In this document: piece by piece, positions 52,657 through 62,870 of the stretch | Layout of the letters: each line of letters starts with the position of its first letter | Numbering within the stretch: the stretch's first letter is position 1 | Source of the DNA: Bacteroidales bacterium | GTDB lineage: Bacteria; Bacteroidota; Bacteroidia; Bacteroidales; F082 | Length of the DNA: 64,000 nt | Reading direction: 5' to 3' | Assembly: GCA_017537965.1 (NCBI GenBank) | Contig: JAFYJV010000022.1 | Location: 24,912 to 88,911 of the forward strand | Made by a program: the position numbers and the translations under genes | The notes under the pieces: generated by a model | The model's database searches: none | What the model saw: the letters and a program-made list of their open reading frames with translations, nothing else | Told to the model about the DNA's origin: nothing

Positions 52657-54725
52657 AGATAGGAATTCCCATTTGGATGTATTTGGTTGCCTTGGCGGTG
52701 GGTGTCGCCTTCGCGATGGTGCTGTATTTCCGTAACCGCAAGCAGCATTACGGCAAGCCGCTGACCATCGTGCTCTTTTTGCTTCGCACCTTGATCGGCG
52801 GCATCGTGACCATGTTGCTGTTCAACCCATATATCCGTCAGCGTGTCACCGTGGAGGAACAGCCCGCAGTATTGTTGGCGCATGACAATTCCGCTTCTCT
52901 GGTGCTGTCGAAAGACTCGGTGTTTTACAAGACCGAGTATTTGCAGCAGTTTGCCGATTTCAAGCAGCAGTTGGACAAGGCGTTTCAAGTCGATGCATAT
53001 CTGTTTGGTCAGGAGGTGAGAGAGTTTGACGCACTTGACTTTGACGATCAGCTGACGGATCTTTCCTCGTTGTTGCAGACTATCGACCGAAGGTATTACA
53101 AACGGAACGTCGGTGCAGTGTTGCTTTTCACCGACGGCATCTATAACCGCGGCTTTGAGCCATCGTTGCTTGCCGACAAGTTTCCTTTTCCGGTCCACAC
53201 CGTGGTGCTGGGCGACACCCTTTCCTATCCTGATTTGATGGTAAAGGAAGTGCGTTATAATAAAAAGGTGTCATTGGGCGCCACCTATCCGGTGCGTGTG
53301 GTGGTGGGTGCGAATGATTGTCAGGGACAGAAAGCTGTGCTGACACTCTCTGAGGATGGGCATGTCGTTGCCCGGCAAGAGCTGGAAGTAAGTTCGAACC
53401 GTTATGCCAAAGAGGTTGACTTCATGCTGGAAGCGGAGACGAAAGGGGTGAGGCAGTTGGAGATCACCGTGCAGGGTCTTACCGATGAGTCGCAACGGCT
53501 CAATAATACCAAGCGGGTCTTTGTGGAGGTGCAGGATCAACAATACAAGATCTTATGCATTGCAGATGCCCCGCATCCCGACCTCGGTGCCGTCAAAAGC
53601 GTGCTCAACGACGATTGTGAGATGGATTTTGTGTTTGGCCGTGACGAGATCCCTGACCTTTCAAAATACCAGCTATTGTTTATGCACCAGACGCCTTCAC
53701 GTCATACGGATCTGAGTGCCTTGCAAAGGCAATTGGAGAAAAACAGCAAAATACCGATGCTGTTTGTAATAGGGGAAGCGACTGATATTGATGCGTTTGA
53801 CAGGCTTCAGAAAGCTGTGGAACTGCATCGTGGCGTGGCCAACACAAAGCTCGACGTGAAAGGGTTTGTCAACACTTCGTTTGGGACCTTTTCCGTGAAT
53901 GAGCGTCTCCGTGACCAAATCAACAAATATCCGCCGCTTGCTTTGCCTCATCTGGAGACGAATGTGCGTTTGTCGCACGACGACTTGCTGATGCAGGAAG
54001 TGTTGGGCGTGAAGTCGGGATTGCCCCTGCTGACATTCGTCAAGGATGACCGCAAGATGGCTTTTCTATTCGGAACCAATGTTTGGCGTTGGCGGCTTTA
54101 CAACTACTATCAGGATCATAACAGTCTGGTCTTTGACGAGCTGTTTTCCAAGACTTTGAATTATTTGCTGTTGAGTCGTGATGATGGATCGGCGCTTTTC
54201 TGCAAGGAAGAGTATTTCAGCAATGAGCCGGTGGTGATCAGGGCGGAACTCCGCAACCCGAGCAATGAGTTGGTGACGGATCCAGAGTTGAAACTATATA
54301 TCGTCAACAAAAAGACGGGTGAACGCTACGACTATGTGTTCTCGAAAAGCGAACACGACTATGAACTCAATGCAGGTGTGTTGCCAGAGGGCGTATATAC
54401 CTGTCGTGCTGAGACCGAGATGGCTGGCCGGCAATTGACCCTGACGGGTTCCTTCTCGGTGGTTTCGTTGGGCATAGAGGCGCAGCAGTTGACGGCGGAC
54501 ATCGATCGTTTGAGGAGTCTGTCGTCGGCCACCAACGGCAAATGCTATACGGTGGATCAGTTGCCGATGCTTTTGGAAGATCTGAAATCAGACGCCAGAA
54601 TCACTTCGGTTGATCATCATGAAACCCGTTTTGAGGACTTGATCCATTCCAAGTGGATCTTCTTTGTGCTGATTGGTCTCGCCGCCGTTGAATGGGTGTT
54701 GCGTAAAATGTTTGGTAGTTATTAA
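52653..54725 (+). CDS. Large VWA-like membrane protein, function unknown
   Basis: 690 residues. Two N-terminal transmembrane helices (about 6-24 and 38-58), then a VWA-like start (VLLAHDNSASLVLS) and GAVLLFTDGIYNRG (about 150-163), a beta-sandwich region (about 185-290), a Rossmann-like segment (YKILCIADAPHPDLGAVKSVL, about 295-315), and a C-terminal transmembrane helix (WIFFVLIGLAAVEWVL, about 665-680). The build recalls BatA-type and glutamine-amidotransferase-like membrane proteins of Bacteroidota. The metal-binding DxSxS is DNSAS. The function is unknown; cotranscription with two glycosyltransferases suggests envelope work. Confidence 0.72.
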   Translation: MKIGIPIWMYLVALAVGVAFAMVLYFRNRKQHYGKPLTIVLFLLRTLIGGIVTMLLFNPYIRQRVTVEEQPAVLLAHDNSASLVLSKDSVFYKTEYLQQFADFKQQLDKAFQVDAYLFGQEVREFDALDFDDQLTDLSSLLQTIDRRYYKRNVGAVLLFTDGIYNRGFEPSLLADKFPFPVHTVVLGDTLSYPDLMVKEVRYNKKVSLGATYPVRVVVGANDCQGQKAVLTLSEDGHVVARQELEVSSNRYAKEVDFMLEAETKGVRQLEITVQGLTDESQRLNNTKRVFVEVQDQQYKILCIADAPHPDLGAVKSVLNDDCEMDFVFGRDEIPDLSKYQLLFMHQTPSRHTDLSALQRQLEKNSKIPMLFVIGEATDIDAFDRLQKAVELHRGVANTKLDVKGFVNTSFGTFSVNERLRDQINKYPPLALPHLETNVRLSHDDLLMQEVLGVKSGLPLLTFVKDDRKMAFLFGTNVWRWRLYNYYQDHNSLVFDELFSKTLNYLLLSRDDGSALFCKEEYFSNEPVVIRAELRNPSNELVTDPELKLYIVNKKTGERYDYVFSKSEHDYELNAGVLPEGVYTCRAETEMAGRQLTLTGSFSVVSLGIEAQQLTADIDRLRSLSSATNGKCYTVDQLPMLLEDLKSDARITSVDHHETRFEDLIHSKWIFFVLIGLAAVEWVLRKMFGSY

Positions 54726-54758
54726 AAACTAAATTCATAATTCTAAATTCTAAATTCA

Positions 54759-55268
54759 ATGAAGATTCAAGATCAAACCGTCGTGACAATGACCTATGTG
54801 TTGCGCGAAAAAGATGAAAACGGCCGCATCATCCAAGAGGCCACCAAAGAAAACCCGTTTGTGTTTATTTGCGGAATGCAACAGGTGTTGCCCAAATTCG
54901 AAGAGAACCTGATGGGCAAGGAGCCGGGCGACAAGTATTGCTTCTACCTGACCCCTGAAGAAGGCTATGGCGAGCGTGACGAACGCTATGTGATGGACCT
55001 CGACAAGTCGATGTTCATGGAAAATGATGTGATGCATGAGATGGTGAAGGAAGGCGCCCAGTTGATGATGCAGACCGCCGACGGTCGCCCGATTATGGGT
55101 ATCGTCCGCGAGATCGGCGATCAGCACGTGAAGATGGATTTCAACCACGACCTGGCTGGCGTGCATCTCTGCTTCAGCGGCGAGATCTTAGATGTCCGTG
55201 AGTCCACCGACGAGGACTTCAACGACAGCTGCAGCGGTAGCTGCGAAGGCTGCTCGGGATGCCATTGA
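54759..55268 (+). CDS. slyD: FKBP-type peptidyl-prolyl isomerase, SlyD-like
   Basis: 169 residues. FKBP domain with inserted IF chaperone flap: VTMTYVLREKDENGRIIQ, then FICGMQQVLPKFEENLMGK, EEGYGERDERYVMDL, and the return strand GVHLCFSGEILDVRE. SlyD proteins catalyse proline isomerisation and bind metals with a His/Cys-rich tail; here the tail is a short Cys-rich stretch (DSCSGSCEGCSGCH, about 156-169), fitting metal binding. The spacer before it is a tandem AAATTC(A/T) repeat. Cytoplasmic (no signal peptide). Confidence 0.92.
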   Translation: MKIQDQTVVTMTYVLREKDENGRIIQEATKENPFVFICGMQQVLPKFEENLMGKEPGDKYCFYLTPEEGYGERDERYVMDLDKSMFMENDVMHEMVKEGAQLMMQTADGRPIMGIVREIGDQHVKMDFNHDLAGVHLCFSGEILDVRESTDEDFNDSCSGSCEGCSGCH

Positions 55269-55282
55269 TTTTTTAGATTCTC

Positions 55283-55324
55283 ATTTTATGAGAACTATTT
55301 TATGAGAATCATTTCATGGTAATC
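55283..55324. repeat. Three tandem 14-bp repeats before the AAA ATPase promoter
   Basis: ATTTTATGAGAACT, ATTTTATGAGAATC and ATTTCATGGTAATC follow each other head to tail. GATTCTCAT at 55276-55284 is also an inverted copy of ATGAGAATC (55302-55310). They sit 10 nt before the -7 box, where a -33 TTG is missing, and look like protein-binding sites. Confidence 0.65.
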
Positions 55325-55334
55325 AAATTTGTTT

Positions 55335-55342
55335 TATCTTTG
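55335..55342 (+). promoter_or_regulatory. -7 element TATCTTTG for the AAA ATPase gene
   Basis: 23 nt before the ATG; there is no TTG at the usual -33 distance. Confidence 0.55.
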
Positions 55343-55365
55343 CGGATGAAAAACATATTGATTCT

Positions 55366-56493
55366 ATGAAAAATCCCTTTGTTACCAATGGCTATGCCGG
55401 TGCCGAGTATTTTTGTGACCGTGCGCAGGAGACCGACATTTTGCGTGAACTCCTTCTAAACGAAAACAATATTGCCTTGATCTCTCCCCGTCGTATTGGC
55501 AAGACGGATTTGATTTGGCATGTGTTCGATGATCCCGAGATTAAGAGGGATTACCATTGTTTTGTGGTGGATATCTATGCTACCAAAAACCTGGGTGACT
55601 TTGTGAACATGCTGGGCAAAGCACTGGTTGACGAGCTCCGTCCAAAAGGAAAGAAAGCTTGGGAAAAGTTTGTAAACATGGTGTCATCGTTGCGCAGTGA
55701 GATTTCATTTGATATGAGTGGAATGCCCGTCTGGGGAGTGGGCCTCGGCTCGATTAATAATCCTACAGTCACCTTAGATGAGATTTTCACTTATTTGGAA
55801 AAAGCGGATAAACCATGTCTGGTGGCCATTGATGAATTCCAACAGATTACCCGATACGAGGATGAAACTATCGAGGCGACCATCAGGACCTACGTCCAGC
55901 GATGCACCAATGCCCACTTCATTTTTTCGGGTTCCCATCGCCACATGATGAACGGGATGTTCACCTCTCCTTCTCGTCCTTTCTATCAGTCGGTTACAAT
56001 TATCAATCTTCAGCCCCTGGATTTGGGAGTTTACACAGATTTTTGCGTAGGAAAATTCGAGGAAGCTGGAAAACACCTTGACAGGGCAGTCGTGACACTG
56101 CTCTATGAGCGTTTTGAGGCGGTAACGAGTTATATGCACCGTGTGATGAATGTGCTGTTTTCGAGGACGGACAAGGGCGCTTCTTGTGATGTTTCGATGG
56201 TGGACGAAGCCATAGAGTTCATCATTAGGCTCTCTTCCGACACCTACGAATCCTTGTTCTATCAAATGCCCGAGAAACAACGTATCCTTTTCCTGGCCAT
56301 TGCAAGAGAAGGCAAAGCCAAGGAGATCACGAGCGGGGCATTTATAAAAAGGAACAAACTAAACTCTGCCAGCAGCGTGAATTCTGCCTTGAAAGGATTG
56401 TTGGATAAGGATTTTATCACCGAAGACAAGAATGTCTTTTGGGTATATGACCAGTTTTTCCCTTTGTGGCTTAAGTTTAAGGGACTGATTTGA
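55366..56493 (+). CDS. AAA+ ATPase of the archaeal-ATPase-like type
   Basis: 375 residues. Starts FVTNGYAGAEYFCDRAQE, as in the ATPase family with a short N-terminal lead. Walker A is SPRRIGKTDL (40-49); Walker B is CLVAIDEFQQI (about 147-157); an arginine-rich sensor region IFSGSHRHMM follows (about 187-196). The C-terminal ~100 residues look like a winged-helix domain (GAFIKRNKLNSASSVNSAL). These ATPases are frequent accessory genes in Bacteroidota with unknown role. Probably monocistronic with the repeats upstream as operator. Confidence 0.85.
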   Translation: MKNPFVTNGYAGAEYFCDRAQETDILRELLLNENNIALISPRRIGKTDLIWHVFDDPEIKRDYHCFVVDIYATKNLGDFVNMLGKALVDELRPKGKKAWEKFVNMVSSLRSEISFDMSGMPVWGVGLGSINNPTVTLDEIFTYLEKADKPCLVAIDEFQQITRYEDETIEATIRTYVQRCTNAHFIFSGSHRHMMNGMFTSPSRPFYQSVTIINLQPLDLGVYTDFCVGKFEEAGKHLDRAVVTLLYERFEAVTSYMHRVMNVLFSRTDKGASCDVSMVDEAIEFIIRLSSDTYESLFYQMPEKQRILFLAIAREGKAKEITSGAFIKRNKLNSASSVNSALKGLLDKDFITEDKNVFWVYDQFFPLWLKFKGLI

Positions 56494-56514
56494 GAGTAAA
56501 ATTGTTTTTCAACC

Positions 56515-56544
56515 TTGCTTTCTTGAGTTTTTTGATTATCTTTG
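56515..56544 (+). promoter_or_regulatory. Bacteroidota promoter of the structured RNA
   Basis: TTG (56515-56517), 19 nt, TATCTTTG (56537-56544), an exact consensus; a transcript would begin at about 56550. Confidence 0.8.
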
Positions 56545-56549
56545 CATTG

Positions 56550-56802
56550 CTGTTCAGGGAGTAATGACTCTCTGAGCAGCAGGCATATTGAAAAGACGTT
56601 GAACTAACGTTTATTCGCGGCTTGTAGAATCTCGCAAATTCATATTACGACGCGATAACGCAATGGTCATCGTTCATGTTTTGGTGTATATTTTCATATC
56701 ATACCAAAAGCGTGGGCTGATGCATTGCTTATCTTTCGTAATGGGCGATGCGAGAGCCTTACAAGCGGGATAGGCAAGAGTTGATTCCCGCGCTTCTTTT
56801 TT
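56550..56802 (+). ncRNA. Probable 253-nt structured noncoding RNA
   Basis: Between a consensus promoter and a T-run there is no plausible reading frame but dense pairing. A 12-bp 5' hairpin spans 56550-56579 (loop TAATGA, two G-U pairs). ACGTT/AACGT pair at 56596-56610. A TTTTGGT/ACCAAAA-type hairpin lies at about 56680-56709. A long 3' stem, AAGCGTGGG (56708-56716) with CCCGCGCTT (56787-56795), encloses GCATTGC/GCGATGC and GCCT/AGGC helices and is followed by T6. Promoter, length and terminator fit a stand-alone RNA such as the Bacteroidales-1 motif or a 6S-like RNA; which one, if either, cannot be decided here. It explains most of the 394-nt gene-free gap; 56803-56887 holds only a leader for the next gene. 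Confidence 0.72.
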
Positions 56803-56887
56803 GTATGCCTCTTAAACATAATTACAATTCCTGCGTTCGGGAGTCCGCAAACACAAGTTGTGCCCGACACGGATTAGGGTTTTTGAA

Positions 56888-57436
56888 ATGCGCAAACTCC
56901 ACCTTCTTTTTTTGTTAGTTGTCATGTTTAGTATGACGAGTTGTATGGATACCTATTATGTGACAAAGAAGACCACTTTTGATAACGCAATCAATTCGGT
57001 TCAATCACAAATGGCAAATCAAGGTTTTAATTCGACAGGATCCAATACCAACACACGTAATGAAACTGTAGTTACGGGAACGTCATATTCTCGGTACACT
57101 GGCTATGGAACGGCGATGGCTAATAATTTCATTACCCAGGACACGTATAGGTTTGCAGATACACTTGGGAATACGATGAACTATTCTGTTACCTATTCGG
57201 CAAAACAAACAACCGATGGTATCCCGTATGTTGAGAACCTTGAATTGTGTGGCTGCGAAACAAGTAATCCCAAGGACTATGAAAGACTTTGTGGCAATGA
57301 ATCTGTAGTGAAACAAATCAATGCTGTGCCGAAAGATCAAAAAGTAGAGAAACTGAATGTGATGAAAACAACGTTGGCTACCACGGGAATAGCACTAGTG
57401 TTCTCAATTATCATTGCTTCGATCGCAATTCGATAA
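56888..57436 (+). CDS. Small lipoprotein, unknown
   Basis: 182 residues from ATG 56888; the preceding in-frame GTG codon is less likely. Signal peptide with lipobox ending at Cys19 (SMTSC), so probably an outer- or inner-membrane lipoprotein. The mature part is Ser/Thr/Asn-rich with VTYSAKQTTDGIPYVENLELCGCE and a C-terminal hydrophobic helix (TTGIALVFSIIIASIAI). No family recognised. The T-run of the structured RNA lies 86 nt upstream; a strong terminator follows. Confidence 0.75.
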   Translation: MRKLHLLFLLVVMFSMTSCMDTYYVTKKTTFDNAINSVQSQMANQGFNSTGSNTNTRNETVVTGTSYSRYTGYGTAMANNFITQDTYRFADTLGNTMNYSVTYSAKQTTDGIPYVENLELCGCETSNPKDYERLCGNESVVKQINAVPKDQKVEKLNVMKTTLATTGIALVFSIIIASIAIR

Positions 57437-57455
57437 CAAGTGGTATTAAATTAAG

Positions 57456-57495
57456 GATAGGGCTTCCTCAACATTGAAGAAGCCCTATCTTTTTT
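57456..57495 (+). terminator. Strong intrinsic terminator after the small lipoprotein gene
   Basis: GATAGGGCTTC pairs exactly with GAAGCCCTATC around a 12-nt loop, followed by T6. It also separates the unit from the convergent valS. Confidence 0.93.
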
Positions 57496-57507
57496 ATAAA
57501 TGAAAAA

Positions 57508-60186
<2,679 letters not shown>

Positions 60187-60204
60187 AGTCGTAAAAATGA
60201 ACGG

Positions 60205-60212
60205 CAAAAATA
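60205..60212 (-). promoter_or_regulatory. -7 element TATTTTTG for valS
   Basis: Minus strand, 18 nt before the start codon. Confidence 0.5.
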
Positions 60213-60235
60213 GAGAAATTTTTGGGCTTATTTCC

Positions 60236-60243
60236 TAATTTTG
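60236..60243 (+). promoter_or_regulatory. -7 element TAATTTTG for the HAD gene
   Basis: Plus strand, 18 nt before the ATG at 60262; divergent from valS. Confidence 0.5.
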
Positions 60244-60261
60244 CATCAAAATCTCATTTTC

Positions 60262-60849
60262 ATGATTAAAAACATCATCTTCGACTTTGGCGGGGTTCTC
60301 TTGGATTGGAATCCGCATTACCTTTATGATCCTTATTTTGGCGATAAAGACAAGGCGGAATGGTTTCTGACGAATATCTGTACCTACGAGTGGAATGCTC
60401 AGCACGATAATGGCAAGCCCATCATTGAAGGCACGGCGGAGCTGATTGCCCAGCATCCCGAGTGGGAGAAAGAGATCCGTATGTATTACGATGATTTCAT
60501 GAAGATGATGGGCGGTCAGATTCTCGGCATGGAGGAGCTCGTCAGAGGCCTCAAGGCCCAGGGCTATCGTATCTTCGGCCTCTCCAACTGGTCGGTGGAG
60601 ACCTTCGCCTTGGTGCGTACTGTTTATCCCGTCCTCGACCTGATAGATGACATGGTCATCTCCGGCGTGGAGCATGTGATGAAGCCCGACCGTCGCATCT
60701 TCGAGCTCGCCTTGAAGCGTTTTGGGATCGAAGCCTCGGAAACCGTTTTCATCGACGACAATCCGAATAATGTCAAAACCGCCAATGAGCTAGGCATCCG
60801 TGGCATTCGGTTCCAGTCGCGGGAGCGGCTGCTGTCTGAGTTGCCGTGA
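60262..60849 (+). CDS. HAD-superfamily phosphatase (YihX-like)
   Basis: 195 residues from ATG 60262. HAD subfamily IA: nucleophile Asp8 in IFDFGGVLLDW, Ser/Thr motif II in IFGLSNWS, Lys motif III within VMKPDRRIFE and motif IV FIDDNPNNV. The second motif-I Asp is Gly (DFG), as in the YihX-like members. Probable hydrolase of small sugar phosphates or nucleotides; the exact substrate is unknown. Monocistronic by position. Confidence 0.88.
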   Translation: MIKNIIFDFGGVLLDWNPHYLYDPYFGDKDKAEWFLTNICTYEWNAQHDNGKPIIEGTAELIAQHPEWEKEIRMYYDDFMKMMGGQILGMEELVRGLKAQGYRIFGLSNWSVETFALVRTVYPVLDLIDDMVISGVEHVMKPDRRIFELALKRFGIEASETVFIDDNPNNVKTANELGIRGIRFQSRERLLSELP

Positions 60850-60870
60850 GTTGCATCTCTCGGGCTGCGA

Positions 60871-62115
60871 TTATTTCCGCCGTTTCAGATACACCGTAAC
60901 CGGCACCATTTCGCCTTTTTCGTCGTCATTTTTCCCTTGTAGCTCCATCTTGTCATGCGAGGCGTCGAGACATGCATGCCATGCTTTTGGGCTGTTGTTT
61001 TTGGCTTCTTCGAGAAGATAGGAGAGCACCTCCGCCTTGTATTCCTCGGTCCACTGGTTCAGCATGTCTTGCTTTTCCGGCGTGAGGGCGATGTTGCTGA
61101 CATCGATTTCAACGTCAATGGAAGCTAAATCGATCGTTTGCGTCAACGAGTCTCCTTCCAGTCCCCATGTCCCTTTTTCCGTGATGATGAACTTCAGCTT
61201 TCCGTAATAGAAGGGGAGGTTTACCGTCATGGCGCTGGTATTGCGCATGGTATAGACGTGATCTTTGCTGAATTCATATTCCGTTTCGTAGTCGTCTGTC
61301 GATGAATTGAACCACGTTCCCGTCAGCGACTTTTCCGTCAAGGCGATGCCGTTTTGGCTGATGCTGTTCACGTATTCTTCCAGCTCTTCGTCGGTGATGC
61401 TCATAAGGAATTTGTTCTCATTGTTCTTGTAGGTCCATTCATTGATGATTTCGTTGAGTTGGGTCATCCTCCAGGCGGAGTAGGTGATATAGTGTTGCAC
61501 CTGTTTGTCGTCGAGCTTTGCTTTTAGGAATTCCCGAATCAAAGTGTTGTATTGTTTTACATATTGATCCACGGTCAGGAGCGCATCGTTGGGGACTTGA
61601 ACCCTTTCATATTCGTTCATCGGAACCGGTTCACGCCAGATATCCGACTTGTTCATTGATTCTTGGAATGACTCGCGGTCGAAGTAGAACGACTGCACGT
61701 TGTCGATAAACTTCATGCTTCCCAGGTTTTGCCAGGTGTCGGGGCTGCTGTGGAAGATCTTCTCCTTCGACACGTCGAAACGGAAGTCCCGGTCTCGGTG
61801 CAAGAGGTATTCGACTGCCTTGTAGATCGTGTCGTCTGGCACGGAATCCATTTGGTCGAGATGTTCCATGACATACATTGTTATGTCGTATCCCGATTCC
61901 ATGTATTCTTTCATCTTTTTCACCTGGTCGATGGTTTCGTCGATGTCGTGGATCACCATCATGGCGGTCAAGCGTTGTGCTTGTTCCTTATTGCGGTTCT
62001 CCATTCGGTTGTTCACGGCGAACGTCAGGCCCACGCCGATGGCGGTTCCCAGGACGCTGATCAGGAACTGCATCCCCCAGTTGTTGCGAGATTTCTTATT
62101 CTTTTCCTTGCTCAT
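60871..62115 (-). CDS. Membrane-anchored protein of unknown function
   Basis: 414 residues. One transmembrane helix near residues 14-33 (GMQFLISVLGTAIGVGLTFA), with the N-terminus basic and cytoplasmic, then a helical region with acidic and aromatic residues (about 50-265) and a beta-rich C-terminal part (about 265-370, with LTGTWFNSSTDDYETEYEF and GTWGLEGDSLTQTI). The N-terminal part resembles Bacteroidota DUF6090-like proteins. No active-site motif seen. No neighbour to explain it. Confidence 0.68.
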   Translation of the reverse strand: MSKEKNKKSRNNWGMQFLISVLGTAIGVGLTFAVNNRMENRNKEQAQRLTAMMVIHDIDETIDQVKKMKEYMESGYDITMYVMEHLDQMDSVPDDTIYKAVEYLLHRDRDFRFDVSKEKIFHSSPDTWQNLGSMKFIDNVQSFYFDRESFQESMNKSDIWREPVPMNEYERVQVPNDALLTVDQYVKQYNTLIREFLKAKLDDKQVQHYITYSAWRMTQLNEIINEWTYKNNENKFLMSITDEELEEYVNSISQNGIALTEKSLTGTWFNSSTDDYETEYEFSKDHVYTMRNTSAMTVNLPFYYGKLKFIITEKGTWGLEGDSLTQTIDLASIDVEIDVSNIALTPEKQDMLNQWTEEYKAEVLSYLLEEAKNNSPKAWHACLDASHDKMELQGKNDDEKGEMVPVTVYLKRRK

Positions 62116-62144
62116 TTGCTATTGATGCTACGTGTATCGGCTTG

Positions 62145-62152
62145 CAAAGGTA
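62145..62152 (-). promoter_or_regulatory. -7 element TACCTTTG for the membrane-anchored unknown gene
   Basis: Minus strand, 29 nt before the start codon. Confidence 0.45.
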
Positions 62153-62201
62153 AGAAAAAAGGCGGGTTTTATCCGAGATTCAATTTTTTTAAATAAAAAT
62201 G

Positions 62202-62231
62202 TTGCGGATTTAGAAAATTGTTGTATTTTTG
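62202..62231 (+). promoter_or_regulatory. Bacteroidota promoter of a small RNA
   Basis: TTG (62202-62204), 19 nt, TATTTTTG (62224-62231). No plus-strand gene follows within the next 600 nt, so its product should be the hairpin RNA. Confidence 0.65.
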
Positions 62232-62237
62232 CAATTG

Positions 62238-62302
62238 TAAAGAGGATTCTTGAAACAACGCGGATTGCAGTTCCGCGCCTATTCAAGGATCCTCTTTCTT
62301 TT
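62238..62302 (+). ncRNA. Probable ~65-nt small RNA, antisense to the 3' end of the BECR ORF
   Basis: AGAGGATTCTTGAA (62241-62254) pairs with TTCAAGGATCCTCT (62282-62295), with one G-U, and encloses CGCGGA/TCCGCG. It is followed by a T-rich stretch and preceded at the right distance by a consensus promoter. It overlaps the last 20 nt of the minus-strand ORF ending at 62283, so it could act antisense or merely terminate it. Confidence 0.55.
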
Positions 62303-62697
62303 CAAGGTGGATTAATAGATTCGGTTGATCAGAGATGGTGTAGATGCAATACTCTTCGCCTCTGTCATACTTCCTTACGATAAACCAAGAAGGATCGTTC
62401 GCAATTGAGGTTTGGAATAGGAAAGAAGAGAAGTGGTCCCCCTTTTTGCGATCTAATTTCCCCAAATATTTAGAGGACTCAAAGAGTGATTCTATTTGCA
62501 AAACAGCCTCGTTTTTTTTCTGTATAGTGTTTATGAGGCTGGTTGAGTATTTCCTTGATGTTTCGCGCAGTGACAATAACCGAATGGCTGAACGCTTTGT
62601 TATATAATTGTTTACCGATGATTGGAGAAGCAAGTTTCCTTAGTTCTTTTCTTCTTATGGCGATAGCTTTCCGTCTGTCATAATGCCATGTTTCCAT
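62283..62697 (-). pseudogene. BECR/LPD3-like nuclease-fold protein, broken by a frameshift in an A8 run
   Basis: Two frames together spell one plausible protein of about 138 residues: METWHYDRRKAIAIRR...VTARNIKEILNQPHKHYTEK, then in the next frame NEAVLQIESLFESSKYLG...FIVRKYDRGEEYCIYTISD. Removing one A from the run of eight (62512-62519) joins them exactly. The arrangement INQPHKHY-type, KN then WFIV and SISD-type resembles the barnase/EndoU/ColicinE5-RelE (BECR) LPD3 family. Either a null mutation or expression through slippage at the A8 run. It begins 21 nt after a TATCTTTG box and lies divergently beside hsdM. Confidence 0.55.
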
Positions 62698-62717
62698 TTT
62701 TCTCTTGTTTACCGCTG

Positions 62718-62725
62718 CAAAGATA
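62718..62725 (-). promoter_or_regulatory. -7 element TATCTTTG for the BECR-like gene
   Basis: Minus strand; a second exact copy lies at 62737-62744. Confidence 0.5.
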
Positions 62726-62808
62726 ACAACTTTATCCAAAGATATGAAAAATAAATAAACAACACTAATTAAATTACTTGACGGTTGAAGAAAGATTTCG
62801 GAAAACTG

Positions 62809-62839
62809 TTGAATATTCGGGTAAGGTTTTGTATCTTTG
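62809..62839 (+). promoter_or_regulatory. Bacteroidota promoter of hsdM
   Basis: TTG (62809-62811), 20 nt, TATCTTTG (62832-62839), 31 nt before the ATG at 62871. Confidence 0.75.
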
Positions 62840-62870
62840 AAGTCTTTTTATGAAGAGATACAAATCAACC

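Noticed and set aside
56550-56802. tmRNA or RNase P RNA
   Set aside because: It is too short for either, with no tRNA-like ends, tag frame or recognisable P4-type core.
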